DNA of 37,689 nt from Candidatus Gastranaerophilales bacterium. Lineage in GTDB: Bacteria > Cyanobacteriota > Vampirovibrionia > Gastranaerophilales > Gastranaerophilaceae. This document shows positions 22,996 through 31,766 of this stretch, one piece after another. The stretch's first letter is position 1. Each line of letters opens with the position of its first letter. The stretch is from NCBI GenBank assembly GCA_947631645.1, contig CANRMD010000015.1:1-37689 (forward strand), read 5' to 3'. The notes under the pieces were generated by a model. The model was not told the DNA's origin. It was given only the letters and a program-made list of their open reading frames with translations, and ran no database searches. The position numbers and the translations under genes were made by a program.

Positions 22996-25329
22996 TTAAC
23001 CTACTTTTTTAAATATAATTGTTGATTCATTCGATAAACTTATCGGCGAATTATTATAACCGTCACTGTATATAGGCTGTGAATTTATGAACTCACCGCT
23101 GCCGTCATAGCGTTTATTATCAGTATTTAAAAGTTCTACCCATTTACCCTGAGGGAATTTAATATAATAGCTTTCAGCGTGCTCACTCGGGTAATTGAAA
23201 TTTTTAAAATTAGTTACGGTAAATGTTTCATCACCTGATTCCTCATCAACAGCATGAGTTGCAAATACTTGAGAAATTTCATGTTTAACCGTATTATCAG
23301 GGATTAAAGTACCTTTGTATAAAGAAGGATGCTCAATATTTAACTTGTTTAAATCAGTAACAAGAGCTTTAAAGCCTCTCATTTTTGCTTTTGCTTGGGG
23401 TGAATATTCGATATTACCCAATTTAGAGTCCATAAATGCAGGTCTTCCGGTATCATAGCCCTTTTCTCTGTGCAAATATTCTTCATTCTTTACCGATTCA
23501 AATTCTCTAAAAAATCTGAACGGAGTTAAATCAGCAGACTCATCACCTTGGAATACCATTTTTTGTCCGGGAATTGAGAATATTCTTGCCATTGCCATTT
23601 TGTTACGTTCATAACTGTCGTTAAACATAGCTTTTACTGATTTATATGTAATTCCCGATTCGGGTTTAATTCCTAACGGCACCAATATATCTTTAACAAA
23701 TGCTTTTCTTATATTATTTTTCCACTGTCTTGAAGTTGCATGCGATGTGTCATATTTATCAAGCTGACCCGTTTGATACATCATAGCAAGACTTTCTGCA
23801 GCAAATTGTGCATCTCTGTTAACGTTTTCCGTATTAATCATATTTTCGTTTAAATGAAGCATAGGCACCATTAATTTTGCAATAAGTCTTGTACCTTCAT
23901 GGTTACCTATTTCATCGTGGCTCATAACATATTTAACTCTGTCTTGAGCACAATAACAAGCTTTTTCAAGATTATCCATATCAACTGCTTGATACATAGC
24001 AGCTTCCAGTGCATGGTAGAAATTAAAATCCCACTCACTGTCATAACCTAAACGACCGAGAGAAGTACGGTCATCAGATATATTTTCAATAGCCCCGACG
24101 TGAGTTTTTTCATCTTGACCTTGTGCTGATTCAAAAGGTTTTAAAGGATTAACAACACGTTTATCATGCGGTTCATCATAATTATCCCAAAAATCACCGT
24201 TATCATTAACACTTACAGAACTTCTTGCATCTTCTGCTATTAAGAAAGCATCAGGTTTATGATAATTAATTTCAGCAGCAATCTGTTTCATTGTATAGTC
24301 AGAGCCCATAAACTTAGTCATATCCAACCTTAAACCGTCACAATGATAATTATCCAGCCAATTCATTGCCGCATTAACAATAAAGTCACGGACATAACGG
24401 GAGTTTTTACCCTCATAATTAAAAGAGTCGCCAAAATTATTAGGACTGCCTAAATATGGTCCTGTTTTTGCTAATGATGAACCGTCAGGACCAACATGGT
24501 TAGGAACCATATCCATTATTACATTTAATCCCAAGCCATGTGCATAATCAATTAATTCTTTTAACTGATCGGGGCCGCCCAAATGTTCAGCCGGAGCCAT
24601 TTTATCAACTCCGTCATAACCCCAGTTAAATGAATATGTATTTTCTACAGGCATTAATTCTATTGCATTAAAGCCCATTTTTGCAACATCTCTCATCTTT
24701 GATTTTGCGGCATCAAAAGTTCCTTTTTTTGTCAATGTTGCAGTATTAAATTCATATATTCTTGCCGATTTAACGGAGCTTAATCCGTTTTCTTTACTTG
24801 CAAGCCTTGAAATTCTATTTGGATTAGACTTAAACCATTCATCATCATTCCAATTGTATAATGAATGATCATAGATAACAGATTCGCCGAGTAATTTTTC
24901 TTGTCTGAATGAATACGGATCTTTTACAACTTCTTTTTCACCGTTTGCTTTATATATTACATAAGAATATTTGTCACCGTGGGCAACTTCTCCTGATGGA
25001 ATTTTCTTTTCAGTTTCAAAAATTCCGTTGCCTTTATTTTTAAGTTCATAGGTTTTTTTTGAGTTTTTATCATCTTTTTTTGTAACAACAACTTCTACTT
25101 TTTTAGCATCGGGGAAAGTAAAAAGTTTAAAAGAAACTTCCTTTGTTTTAGGGTCAATAACAGCTCCCCAGCTCTTATGTTCGCTCCAGCTTCTGCCGAA
25201 TGATGGTTTATAATAAACATTTGATATATCATTTATTTGCGGTTTTATTTTTTCAGGTGTTATTACTTCCTGTTCTTTAATATTTTTATTCACCCCAATG
25301 TTGGGTACACCGTTATTATTTATTTTCAT
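22996..25329 (-). CDS. GH13 alpha-glucan enzyme (branching enzyme / malto-oligosyltrehalose hydrolase-like)
   Basis: 777 residues. An N-terminal extension (1-50) carries PSFGRSW at 42-48, then a CBM48/E-set beta domain at about 52-145, the catalytic (beta/alpha)8 barrel at about 185-660 and a C-terminal beta domain. Catalytic residues are all visible: nucleophile D336 in DGLRLDMT, acid/base E366 in LIAEDA, and D472 in VMSHDEIGNH. NWGYDGVDKMAPAEHLGGPD, VIMDMVPNHVGPDG and GDSFNYEGKNSRYVRDFIVN are the pattern of GlgB and TreZ enzymes. There is no signal peptide, so it probably acts on cytoplasmic glycogen-like glucan. Branching versus trehalohydrolase specificity cannot be decided by eye. AGGAG precedes the start. 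No other glycogen genes are nearby. Confidence 0.85.
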   Translation of the reverse strand: MKINNNGVPNIGVNKNIKEQEVITPEKIKPQINDISNVYYKPSFGRSWSEHKSWGAVIDPKTKEVSFKLFTFPDAKKVEVVVTKKDDKNSKKTYELKNKGNGIFETEKKIPSGEVAHGDKYSYVIYKANGEKEVVKDPYSFRQEKLLGESVIYDHSLYNWNDDEWFKSNPNRISRLASKENGLSSVKSARIYEFNTATLTKKGTFDAAKSKMRDVAKMGFNAIELMPVENTYSFNWGYDGVDKMAPAEHLGGPDQLKELIDYAHGLGLNVIMDMVPNHVGPDGSSLAKTGPYLGSPNNFGDSFNYEGKNSRYVRDFIVNAAMNWLDNYHCDGLRLDMTKFMGSDYTMKQIAAEINYHKPDAFLIAEDARSSVSVNDNGDFWDNYDEPHDKRVVNPLKPFESAQGQDEKTHVGAIENISDDRTSLGRLGYDSEWDFNFYHALEAAMYQAVDMDNLEKACYCAQDRVKYVMSHDEIGNHEGTRLIAKLMVPMLHLNENMINTENVNRDAQFAAESLAMMYQTGQLDKYDTSHATSRQWKNNIRKAFVKDILVPLGIKPESGITYKSVKAMFNDSYERNKMAMARIFSIPGQKMVFQGDESADLTPFRFFREFESVKNEEYLHREKGYDTGRPAFMDSKLGNIEYSPQAKAKMRGFKALVTDLNKLNIEHPSLYKGTLIPDNTVKHEISQVFATHAVDEESGDETFTVTNFKNFNYPSEHAESYYIKFPQGKWVELLNTDNKRYDGSGEFINSQPIYSDGYNNSPISLSNESTIIFKKVG

Positions 25330-25834
25330 AAAGAAACTCCTAAAGACCGCTTATATTTTTAAAAGCAAAATTAAAAAAATATTGACCGTTTCAGAGTCAA
25401 ATTGTATCAAAAATTAACACATTTATAAGCATTTCAGACAGATTTTTGCATTTTATCAATATCTTTTATATTTGCAAGAAAAATATCCTCTAAAATTTTA
25501 ATTTCATCAGGATCAATCAAGAAATTCAAAAGACAATATTCATTTAAGTTCATTCAAATATACCAAAAACTCCACAATTTTATTTTAGCAATACGAAAAA
25601 AATTCACATCAACTTTGAATATGAATAAAAAATCAAAAAGCCGATTAAATGAATGAGAAAAAAAGAATTCAAATTATAAAGGATAAAATAATAGTCCTTA
25701 ATTATTAACAAAAAAGGCAATGAATACATAGGGCAATACATATCATAATTCAAAGATAGAAAATAAAAAATAAAAAGTAAATATAAAAAAGGAATGTTTG
25801 CCTGTAACATTTCTTTTATGAACAAGGAGGAAAA
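25330..25834. other. 505-base gap between divergent genes, mostly AT-rich
   Basis: Separates the start of the GH13 gene (minus) from the start of the SLH gene (plus) and should hold both promoters. It contains one possible 39-codon ORF (25434-25553, minus) and a low-complexity AT-rich stretch at 25560-25800. I see no strong terminator, repeat array or RNA gene. Confidence 0.5.
25434..25553 (-). CDS. Possible small acidic protein, 39 residues
   Basis: A minus-strand ORF in an otherwise gene-free gap. The peptide starts MNLNEYCLLNFLIDPDEIKI and continues LEDIFLANIKDIDKMQKSV: amphipathic, acidic, plausible as a small helical protein. There is no clear Shine-Dalgarno before the ATG. It would be read toward the GH13 gene, ending about 100 bases before that start, so a leader-peptide role is conceivable. 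Chance ORF is a real alternative. Confidence 0.25.
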   Translation of the reverse strand: MNLNEYCLLNFLIDPDEIKILEDIFLANIKDIDKMQKSV

Positions 25835-27868
25835 ATGAGATTAAACAAAATGACACTTGCCGCCGTAGTAACACTCGGGGTACTGGCAAGTACAAATGCA
25901 GGTTTTACACAAGAAACAGCAACCGAAACGTCAAATGAACTTTTGGCAGCTTGCCCTTTGTCTGGATGCCCTACTCCTGTGACACCGCAAACCGCAACTT
26001 GTCCGAGATGTCATAATGATATAGATAGTTGTTCTTGTCAAGACCAACAACCGACATGTGACCCTTGCGAAGCGAAAAAAGATTGCGACTCTTGCAACAA
26101 AGTATCAGATGATTGCAATGCTTGTCCGCCAATAGCACAATGTCCCGCACCATCAGTTCCGACATGTGCAGTATGCCCGCAAACAAATGACGGTAAAAAA
26201 TTCGAACAACAAGTATATGCATACCCTAATGCAATATACGGACACAATCAAATAGTAGGTGAAAGAAACAACGGATTATACCTCGGGGATGATTCAATGA
26301 CATCATTTAAAGGTGTACCTGTAGCAGAAGCACCATCTGCAAGAACAATAGGCTGCGGATGTGATGACGGAAGTATGACAGGTGCTGCTGCTCCTATGCC
26401 TTGCTTAAATGATGCCCCATATATGCACGGTATTCCCGTTGACAGAAACCCGCAAAATATTGACGGAGCAGGATGCCCTGTTCAAATTCACACAAACACA
26501 AGCTTAGAAGCTATAAAAAAAACAATGGAACCTTTTGAATATTCAGCAATGACGGGCGGTGCCGCACCGGTTGTAAGTGCTTTTGAAGATGTTCCTGACG
26601 GTTTTTGGGCAAGTTGTGATATAAACAAATTAACTGAAAACAATATTATAGCCGGCTATCCCGACAGAACTTTTAAACCCAATTTACCCGTATCAAGAGC
26701 AGAAATGGCTTCTTTAGTAGTAAAAGGTTATAATTTAAATGATGATGTTACATGCCCGAATGCAATGTTTACTGATGTTCCAAGTAACCACTGGGCAAAT
26801 AAAACAATTGCAAAAGCTGTAGCAAACGGTTTAATGAGCGGATATCCTAATAATACATTCAGACCCGATGATTCAATATCACGTGCGGAAGCATTTGCAA
26901 TAATGGCAAAAGGTATAAATTGTCCTATGGACGATTGTAAAGCTGATGAAGTATTAAGTAAATACTGTGACGGTGATACTGTACCTGATTGGGCTAAAAT
27001 TCCCGTTGCGAAAGTATTAGAAACAGGCGGTTTATCAGACTTCCCTCAACCGAACCAAATATCACCAAACAAAGATGCAAGCCGTGCTGAAATCGCATCT
27101 ATGTTAGAAACCGTAAGAGTTGCTTTAGGCTATAGCAAAGACGACAAAATATCTTCAACAGATTGCGGCTGTACACCTAAAAAAGCTTATTACCACAGTG
27201 AAGAAGTAGTTACTATTCCGACATTACAACTTACTTTCAGCGATGAAATAAGTGCAAAATCAGCTAATATCGGCGACAGATTTTCTGCAATTACTATTGA
27301 TTCAGTAACTATTGACGGATTAGAATTCCCCGCAGGTTCTAAAGTATACGGTAAAGTTCTTGAAGTTGTAAGACCGACAAAACATTGCCAAGGTGCTTTA
27401 AAATTATCATTTGATACAATCAAAAACGGTAAATGCAAAGCCCAATTACCTAACCAAATTCTAACAGCTCAGGTTAATAAAGTAAAAAGTCCTAACCCTG
27501 TAGCAAGATTAGTAGAATTCCCATTCACATGGGTAGGCGGTTTACTTGGTGATGCAGGAAGAACCGTAGGCGGTGCAATAGTCAGTGCTTCTAACGCAGT
27601 TGAACAAGTAGTTTCAGGTGTTGGCGTAGGTACCGGCGAAATATTCCAAGGTCAATTCAAAGCAGCAGGAAGAAGCTATGTTGACGTAGGTAAAGCTATC
27701 GTTACAGCCCCTGTTGATTTAACAAGAACTGCATTATCGGGAACTATGGGCTTATTCCAAGTAACAGGCGATGAAGTCTCTTATTTGGTTGACCCAAAAG
27801 GTATGAGAATATCTTCCGTTAACCCGAAAGAAAAAGTTACTATTGCTTTTGGATGCCAGCAACAATAA
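25835..27868 (+). CDS. SLH-domain surface protein with Cys-rich N-terminal region
   Basis: 677 residues with a signal peptide (1-22, LAAVVTLGVLASTNAG). Residues 40-114 hold 15 cysteines in CxxC and CxC spacings (CPRCHNDIDSCSCQ, CDPCEAKKDCDSC), followed by a Gly/Pro-rich linker to about 245. Three SLH motifs follow: 249-300 (FEDVPDGFWASCDINKL, GYPDRTFKP), 311-365 (FTDVPSNHWANKTIAKAV, GYPNNTFRPDDSISRAE) and about 372-430. SLH domains hold proteins to pyruvylated or amidated cell-wall polymers. The C-terminal domain (452-675) is beta-rich with a Gly/Ala stretch (VGGLLGDAGRTVGGAIVSAS) and no porin barrel, unlike cyanobacterial OprB-type SLH porins. It has a strong ribosome-binding site (AAGGAGGAAAA) and is followed by a strong terminator, so it is probably abundant and monocistronic. 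Confidence 0.85.
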   Translation: MRLNKMTLAAVVTLGVLASTNAGFTQETATETSNELLAACPLSGCPTPVTPQTATCPRCHNDIDSCSCQDQQPTCDPCEAKKDCDSCNKVSDDCNACPPIAQCPAPSVPTCAVCPQTNDGKKFEQQVYAYPNAIYGHNQIVGERNNGLYLGDDSMTSFKGVPVAEAPSARTIGCGCDDGSMTGAAAPMPCLNDAPYMHGIPVDRNPQNIDGAGCPVQIHTNTSLEAIKKTMEPFEYSAMTGGAAPVVSAFEDVPDGFWASCDINKLTENNIIAGYPDRTFKPNLPVSRAEMASLVVKGYNLNDDVTCPNAMFTDVPSNHWANKTIAKAVANGLMSGYPNNTFRPDDSISRAEAFAIMAKGINCPMDDCKADEVLSKYCDGDTVPDWAKIPVAKVLETGGLSDFPQPNQISPNKDASRAEIASMLETVRVALGYSKDDKISSTDCGCTPKKAYYHSEEVVTIPTLQLTFSDEISAKSANIGDRFSAITIDSVTIDGLEFPAGSKVYGKVLEVVRPTKHCQGALKLSFDTIKNGKCKAQLPNQILTAQVNKVKSPNPVARLVEFPFTWVGGLLGDAGRTVGGAIVSASNAVEQVVSGVGVGTGEIFQGQFKAAGRSYVDVGKAIVTAPVDLTRTALSGTMGLFQVTGDEVSYLVDPKGMRISSVNPKEKVTIAFGCQQQ

Positions 27869-27892
27869 TTCATTTTACTTCTCTAGAGGTGC

Positions 27893-27922
27893 AAAAGCTC
27901 CCGCGAATACTCGGGAGCTTTT
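27893..27922 (+). terminator. Intrinsic terminator of the SLH gene
   Basis: Arms AAAAGCTCCCG (27893-27903) and CGGGAGCTTTT (27912-27922), 8-base loop, followed by TTGTTTTTTT. Confidence 0.93.
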
Positions 27923-27986
27923 TGTTTTTTTATTTTTTATTCGTTGTATATTTACTATCTTATAAAAATAACCAAAAAAAAAGGGA

Positions 27987-28451
27987 TTAACCAAAAATGT
28001 CATTCCGGAAAAAATACATCAATATAACAACAGGTAATATAAAAATAAGTATACAATAGATTAAAGCATCAACAGCCCAACGCTTTTGAATTTTATGAAA
28101 ATCTTGTATACTTTTCCACTTTTTATTTTGCCACGCCCATTTATTTCCGTTAATTCCGCTATAAATAAAATAACAGAGAAGAAAGATATAAAATGATATT
28201 CTTAATATTATATCCACCCAAAAGGGCATATATTTTACATGTAATAAAAGATTAAATATAAAAACAACTATACAACACGGTAAAAAAGGGATATATGTCT
28301 TATTTGAAATCCCCCAAATAATATTAAATATAGCAGCACCCCAGTTAAAATTTTTTGCAACGATATCGGGGACTATACAACTTGAACCTTGACCCGAATT
28401 GTTTAAAGAAGTTCCTTTTTTCTGCACTTGAAAATCTTTTTTTTCTTCCAT
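27987..28451 (-). CDS. Small polytopic membrane protein (DUF2628-like)
   Basis: 154 residues from the ATG at 28451, preceded by GAAAG; a longer frame from 28487 has no ribosome-binding site. A polar N-terminus with a Cys is followed by NFNWGAAIFNIIWGISNKTY, two or three hydrophobic segments, then GNKWAWQNKKWKSIQDFHKI QKRW between membrane segments, and a final hydrophobic segment. The combination of FNWGAxxxxxIWxxxN and the Trp-rich amphipathic stretch resembles DUF2628-type membrane proteins as I recall them. Role unknown. Divergent from the zinc-ribbon pair. Confidence 0.65.
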   Translation of the reverse strand: MEEKKDFQVQKKGTSLNNSGQGSSCIVPDIVAKNFNWGAAIFNIIWGISNKTYIPFLPCCIVVFIFNLLLHVKYMPFWVDIILRISFYIFLLCYFIYSGINGNKWAWQNKKWKSIQDFHKIQKRWAVDALIYCILIFILPVVILMYFFRNDIFG

Positions 28452-28539
28452 ATTTCTTTCAAAGTTATAACTTAACAATAATAACATTATTTACAAGAAA
28501 TTTACAGAAGTGTAAAATTAATAAAAAAGGAACTTATTA

Positions 28540-29172
28540 ATGGCAGATAAAGCTGATAACAATCTTGATTTAAACTGTCCCGCCTGCGGTAAACCAATGA
28601 AAAAAGTATATTTACCGAAAATTGATATACATTTAGATGTATGTACAAACGGTTGCGGCGGTATTTATTTTGATACCAGAGAATTTAAAAAAGTTGATGA
28701 ACAACACGAAGATATAACAGTCCTTACAGAAATTTTAGACAACAAAGAATTTAAAAAAGTTGATGAAAATAAAACAAGAATATGCCCTGTTTGCAATAAC
28801 ATAATGGTTAAAAATTTTTCAAGTGCAAAGCATCAAATCCAAGTTGATGACTGTTATCATTGCGGAGGGAAATTCCTTGACCACTTAGAACTTGAAAGAA
28901 TAAGAGCGGAATACCTGACAGAACATGAAAGAGCTCAAGATGTAATAAAAGAATATAATGATAAGTACGGTCATATACAACTTGATTTAAGAGAAAAATT
29001 TGTTCCTCCCGAAAACATAGACGATGAAGAAGAGTTCATTCCCGATTATGAACCAAACGTTATTGAATACAGCCCTATTAATTTAGAAAATGAAATATAT
29101 GAAGAAAAACCAAGAATTACGTTAAATTCTATTATTCAATATATATTGTTTAATATATATTCAAAAAAGTAG
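28540..29172 (+). CDS. Zinc-ribbon (zf-TFIIB type) protein, copy 1
   Basis: 210 residues with two zf-TFIIB-type zinc ribbons. The first has LNCPACGKPMKKVYL and CTNGCGGIYFDTREF; the second CPVCNNIMVKNF and CYHCGGKFLDHLELERI. Each pairs CPxC with Cx2-3CGGxxxD. The acidic C-terminal half (EEEFIPDYEPNVIEYSPINL) differs from copy 2 and lacks a membrane segment. About two thirds of the first 125 residues match copy 2, so this is a tandem duplication. Zinc ribbons of this class bind zinc and partner proteins or nucleic acid; the specific role is unknown. GGAA precedes the start, and the second copy follows 36 bases after the stop. Confidence 0.75.
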   Translation: MADKADNNLDLNCPACGKPMKKVYLPKIDIHLDVCTNGCGGIYFDTREFKKVDEQHEDITVLTEILDNKEFKKVDENKTRICPVCNNIMVKNFSSAKHQIQVDDCYHCGGKFLDHLELERIRAEYLTEHERAQDVIKEYNDKYGHIQLDLREKFVPPENIDDEEEFIPDYEPNVIEYSPINLENEIYEEKPRITLNSIIQYILFNIYSKK

Positions 29173-29208
29173 TATAATAAAATAAAGTAACCGAAAGAGG
29201 AAAGAAAT

Positions 29209-29784
29209 ATGGCAGATAATGACAAAATAATTAAATGTCCGGCATGCGGATGTGAGATGGAAAAAATATTTATGCCTAAAGCCGGTGTTAATCTTGATGT
29301 GTGCACAAATGGCTGCGGAGGTATATATTTTGATAACAGAGAATTTAAAGAATTTGATGAACCTCATGAAGATATATCACCGTTAATTGAGTTATTAAAA
29401 GATAAAGAATTTAAATCTGTTGATGAAAATGAAACAAGATATTGTCCTGTTTGCGGTAGTGCTATGATGAAAAATTATGCAAGTGCGGAAAAAGATGTTC
29501 AAGTTGATGAATGTTATTCTTGCGGAGGCAAATTTCTTGATTATGGAGAAATTAAAAAAATTCGTTCGATAAATTCACCTTATAATATAGAGAAAACTAA
29601 AGATATTTTTAAAGATTTGTACGAAAATGCCGGATTGGAATTGATTGAAGAGAAAAAAAGACGCAATCAAAAATCCAAAACAATTAAATACACAGTTAGA
29701 ATATTGTTTGCCATTTTAATAATTGTGTTAGCATTGTTATTTTTAATCAAATTAGGTTATATAAATAAACTTTTTAATTTTTAA
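29209..29784 (+). CDS. Zinc-ribbon (zf-TFIIB type) protein, copy 2, with C-terminal membrane anchor
   Basis: 191 residues. Same two-ribbon core as the preceding gene: IKCPACGCEMEKIFMPKAG, CTNGCGGIYFDNREF, then CPVCGSAMMKNY and CYSCGGKFLDYGEI. After residue ~125 it diverges, and it ends in a basic stretch plus a single membrane segment at about 163-186 (RILFAILIIVLALLFLIKLG). This would anchor the ribbons to the cytoplasmic face of the membrane. GAGGAAAG precedes the ATG. Together with copy 1 it forms a recent duplicate pair with different tails, probably one transcript ending at the terminator at 29806. Confidence 0.75.
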   Translation: MADNDKIIKCPACGCEMEKIFMPKAGVNLDVCTNGCGGIYFDNREFKEFDEPHEDISPLIELLKDKEFKSVDENETRYCPVCGSAMMKNYASAEKDVQVDECYSCGGKFLDYGEIKKIRSINSPYNIEKTKDIFKDLYENAGLELIEEKKRRNQKSKTIKYTVRILFAILIIVLALLFLIKLGYINKLFNF

Positions 29785-29805
29785 AAATAAATATCAGACA
29801 ATAAA

Positions 29806-29830
29806 AAACCCCTCAATACATGAGGGGTTT
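29806..29830. terminator. Bidirectional intrinsic terminator
   Basis: AAACCCCTCA (29806-29815), loop ATACA, TGAGGGGTTT (29821-29830), with A run before and TATTTT after. It serves the zinc-ribbon pair (plus) and yebC (minus). Confidence 0.9.
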
Positions 29831-29833
29831 ATT

Positions 29834-30586
29834 TTATATATCAAGTTTTTCCATCATTTCATCTGATATATCAAAGTTAGAATAAACATTTTGAACATCA
29901 TCATGTTCTTCAAGTTTTTCCATTAATCTCAAAATATTTGTTGCAACTTTTTCATCTGTTACTTCAATAGAGTTTTCGGCGATTCTTGTTAATTGAGCAG
30001 ATTTACCCTTAAACCCGTTTTTTTCTAAAGTTTCAACACAAGCTTGGAAATCTTCGGGAGTTGTAATAACTTTATAAACATCGTCTTCATCCGTAACATC
30101 TTGAGCATTTGCTTCAATAGCAGCTTCAAAGAGCTTATCAAAGTCGGTGGTTTCTTTATCAAACTCAATAGAACCGACTTGTTTAAACATCCAGCCCACG
30201 CAGCCTGTTTCACCAAGATTACCGCCGAATTTAGAGAAAAAGCTCCTTATATCTCCCGCAGTACGATTGCGGTTATCAGTCATAGCTTCAATAAAGATTG
30301 CACTTCCGCCGGCTGCGTATCCCTCATAAGTCAATTCTTCCATATTATCGGCACCTGATGAACCCGCACCTTTTTCAATTGCTCTTTTTATATTGTCATT
30401 AGGAAGTCCTGCCGCTTTTGCTCTATCTATAGCCGTTCTCAAACGGAAGTTACCCGCAGGATCAGGCCCGCCTAATTTTGCAGCTACTATAATTTCTCTT
30501 GAAAACTTTTGAAATGTTACACCTCTTGCTGCATCCACCGCAGCTTTTTTGTGTTTAATTGTTGACCACTTTGAGTGTCCTGACAT
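29834..30586 (-). CDS. yebC: YebC/PmpR (TACO1) family protein
   Basis: 250 residues, normal length. It opens with the family signature MSGHSKWSTIKHKKAAVDAA and RGVTFQKFSREIIVAAKLGG, then LRTAIDRAKAAGLPNDNIKR and YEGYAAGGSAIFIEAMTDN. Members were long annotated as transcriptional regulators; more recent work, as I recall it, links the family to translation, including relief of ribosome stalling at proline-rich stretches. AAAGG lies before the start. It is divergent from the TPR gene and its 3' end abuts a bidirectional terminator. Confidence 0.96.
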   Translation of the reverse strand: MSGHSKWSTIKHKKAAVDAARGVTFQKFSREIIVAAKLGGPDPAGNFRLRTAIDRAKAAGLPNDNIKRAIEKGAGSSGADNMEELTYEGYAAGGSAIFIEAMTDNRNRTAGDIRSFFSKFGGNLGETGCVGWMFKQVGSIEFDKETTDFDKLFEAAIEANAQDVTDEDDVYKVITTPEDFQACVETLEKNGFKGKSAQLTRIAENSIEVTDEKVATNILRLMEKLEEHDDVQNVYSNFDISDEMMEKLDI

Positions 30587-30638
30587 ATATTTACCTTTCT
30601 TCTATTGTTATATTTTTCTTTTATTGTAATATAAAATT

Positions 30639-31412
30639 ATGGAAAATGAAACAAACAACAACTTAGCCCAAGCTCTTAAATACTTTAAATCGGAAGAATA
30701 CGAAAAGGCTGCCGAGGAGTTTTTAAAGGTTTTGGAAGAGGATAAAAACAACCCTAATATTTTAAATAATATCGGGCTTTGTTATTCTAAGCTTGCTAAA
30801 GATGATTTAGCTATCGAATATTTTATAAAAACTCTTTCCATTAACCCCAAGTCGGTTCAAACTTATATTAACTTATCTGATGTTTATTTCAGAAATAAAA
30901 ATATTATTGATGCAATCAATCTGCTTGAAAACGGCGTTACTTTAATGCCGAAAGAAATAGCTCTAAAACATTATTTATCAAGATTTTATCTTGAAGATTG
31001 CAGATATGATTTAGCAATGGACCAATTGTTTGAAATTCTTGATATTGATGAAAATAATACCGATGCATACTGGGATTTAGGTAATATTCAATTTGAACTC
31101 GGCGATTATGACAGTGCTGTTGAAAACTATGAAAATGTTCTTGAAAAAATAACAGACAATGCAGTTTTATACTATCAAACAGCTATCGCATACGAAGCTA
31201 ACGACAATATTGATAAAGCTATATCCAATCATTTAAAAGCAATATCCGCTAACGAAAATTTTCACCCATCATATAAAAAACTGGGCATTTTATTTATGGC
31301 ACGAGGCGACAACGAAAGTGCCATTGAATATTTTCAGGATTACCTCAATTTTGACTTACCGGAAGATGAAAAGAAAAGTATTAATGAAATAATTACAAGA
31401 ATTAGTAATTAA
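30639..31412 (+). CDS. Tetratricopeptide repeat protein
   Basis: 257 residues, almost entirely TPR repeats, about six to seven units: ALKYFKSEEYEKAAEEFLKV, PNILNNIGLCYSKLAKDDLA, SVQTYINLSDVYFRNKNIID, DAYWDLGNIQFELGDYDSAV, NAVLYYQTAIAYEANDNIDK and FHPSYKKLGILFMARGDNES. No signal peptide or other domain, so it is a cytoplasmic scaffold for protein contacts. No Shine-Dalgarno is seen; TATAAA lies close upstream of the ATG, so a leaderless transcript is possible. The next gene (glutaredoxin) follows after 79 bases. Confidence 0.92.
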   Translation: MENETNNNLAQALKYFKSEEYEKAAEEFLKVLEEDKNNPNILNNIGLCYSKLAKDDLAIEYFIKTLSINPKSVQTYINLSDVYFRNKNIIDAINLLENGVTLMPKEIALKHYLSRFYLEDCRYDLAMDQLFEILDIDENNTDAYWDLGNIQFELGDYDSAVENYENVLEKITDNAVLYYQTAIAYEANDNIDKAISNHLKAISANENFHPSYKKLGILFMARGDNESAIEYFQDYLNFDLPEDEKKSINEIITRISN

Positions 31413-31491
31413 TTATACTCTTTTGTGTAATAAATTCGGCATATTATTACCCGATAATTTTAAAAGTTATTATTAAAACGAGGGAAATAAT

Positions 31492-31758
31492 ATGAAAGAA
31501 GTTGTAATGTATTCCGTTGATTATTGTCCGTATTGTAAAAAAGCAGAACTTTTGCTGAACGATAAAGGAGTACCTTTTAAAAAAATTGATATAACTTCAA
31601 ACGAAGAAGAATACCGCAAAAAGCTGGGAGAAATGTACGGAATAGAGGGGAAAGTTACCGTTCCGCAAATTATAATCGGGAATAAACGCATAGGCGGATA
31701 CGATGTTTTAAACAAACTCAATCTTGCCGGAGAGTTAGATGAATTATTGGAATCTTAG
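31492..31758 (+). CDS. grxC: Glutaredoxin, dithiol type
   Basis: 88 residues, typical size. Active site CPYC in VVMYSVDYCPYCKKAELLL (residues 12-15), cis-Pro in VTVPQIIIGNKRIGG, and the GGYDVL glutathione-binding end. It reduces disulfides or glutathionylated proteins; in anaerobes the reductant may differ from glutathione. GAGGG precedes the start. Only 8 bases separate it from the Hcp-like gene downstream, so the two are very likely co-transcribed. Confidence 0.93.
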   Translation: MKEVVMYSVDYCPYCKKAELLLNDKGVPFKKIDITSNEEEYRKKLGEMYGIEGKVTVPQIIIGNKRIGGYDVLNKLNLAGELDELLES

Positions 31759-31766
31759 GTTATATT

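Noticed and set aside
25604-25825. 73-codon hydrophobic minus-strand ORF upstream of the SLH gene
   Set aside because: Composition (Phe, Leu, Tyr, Ile) is that expected of random AT-rich DNA, and it covers the SLH ribosome-binding region.
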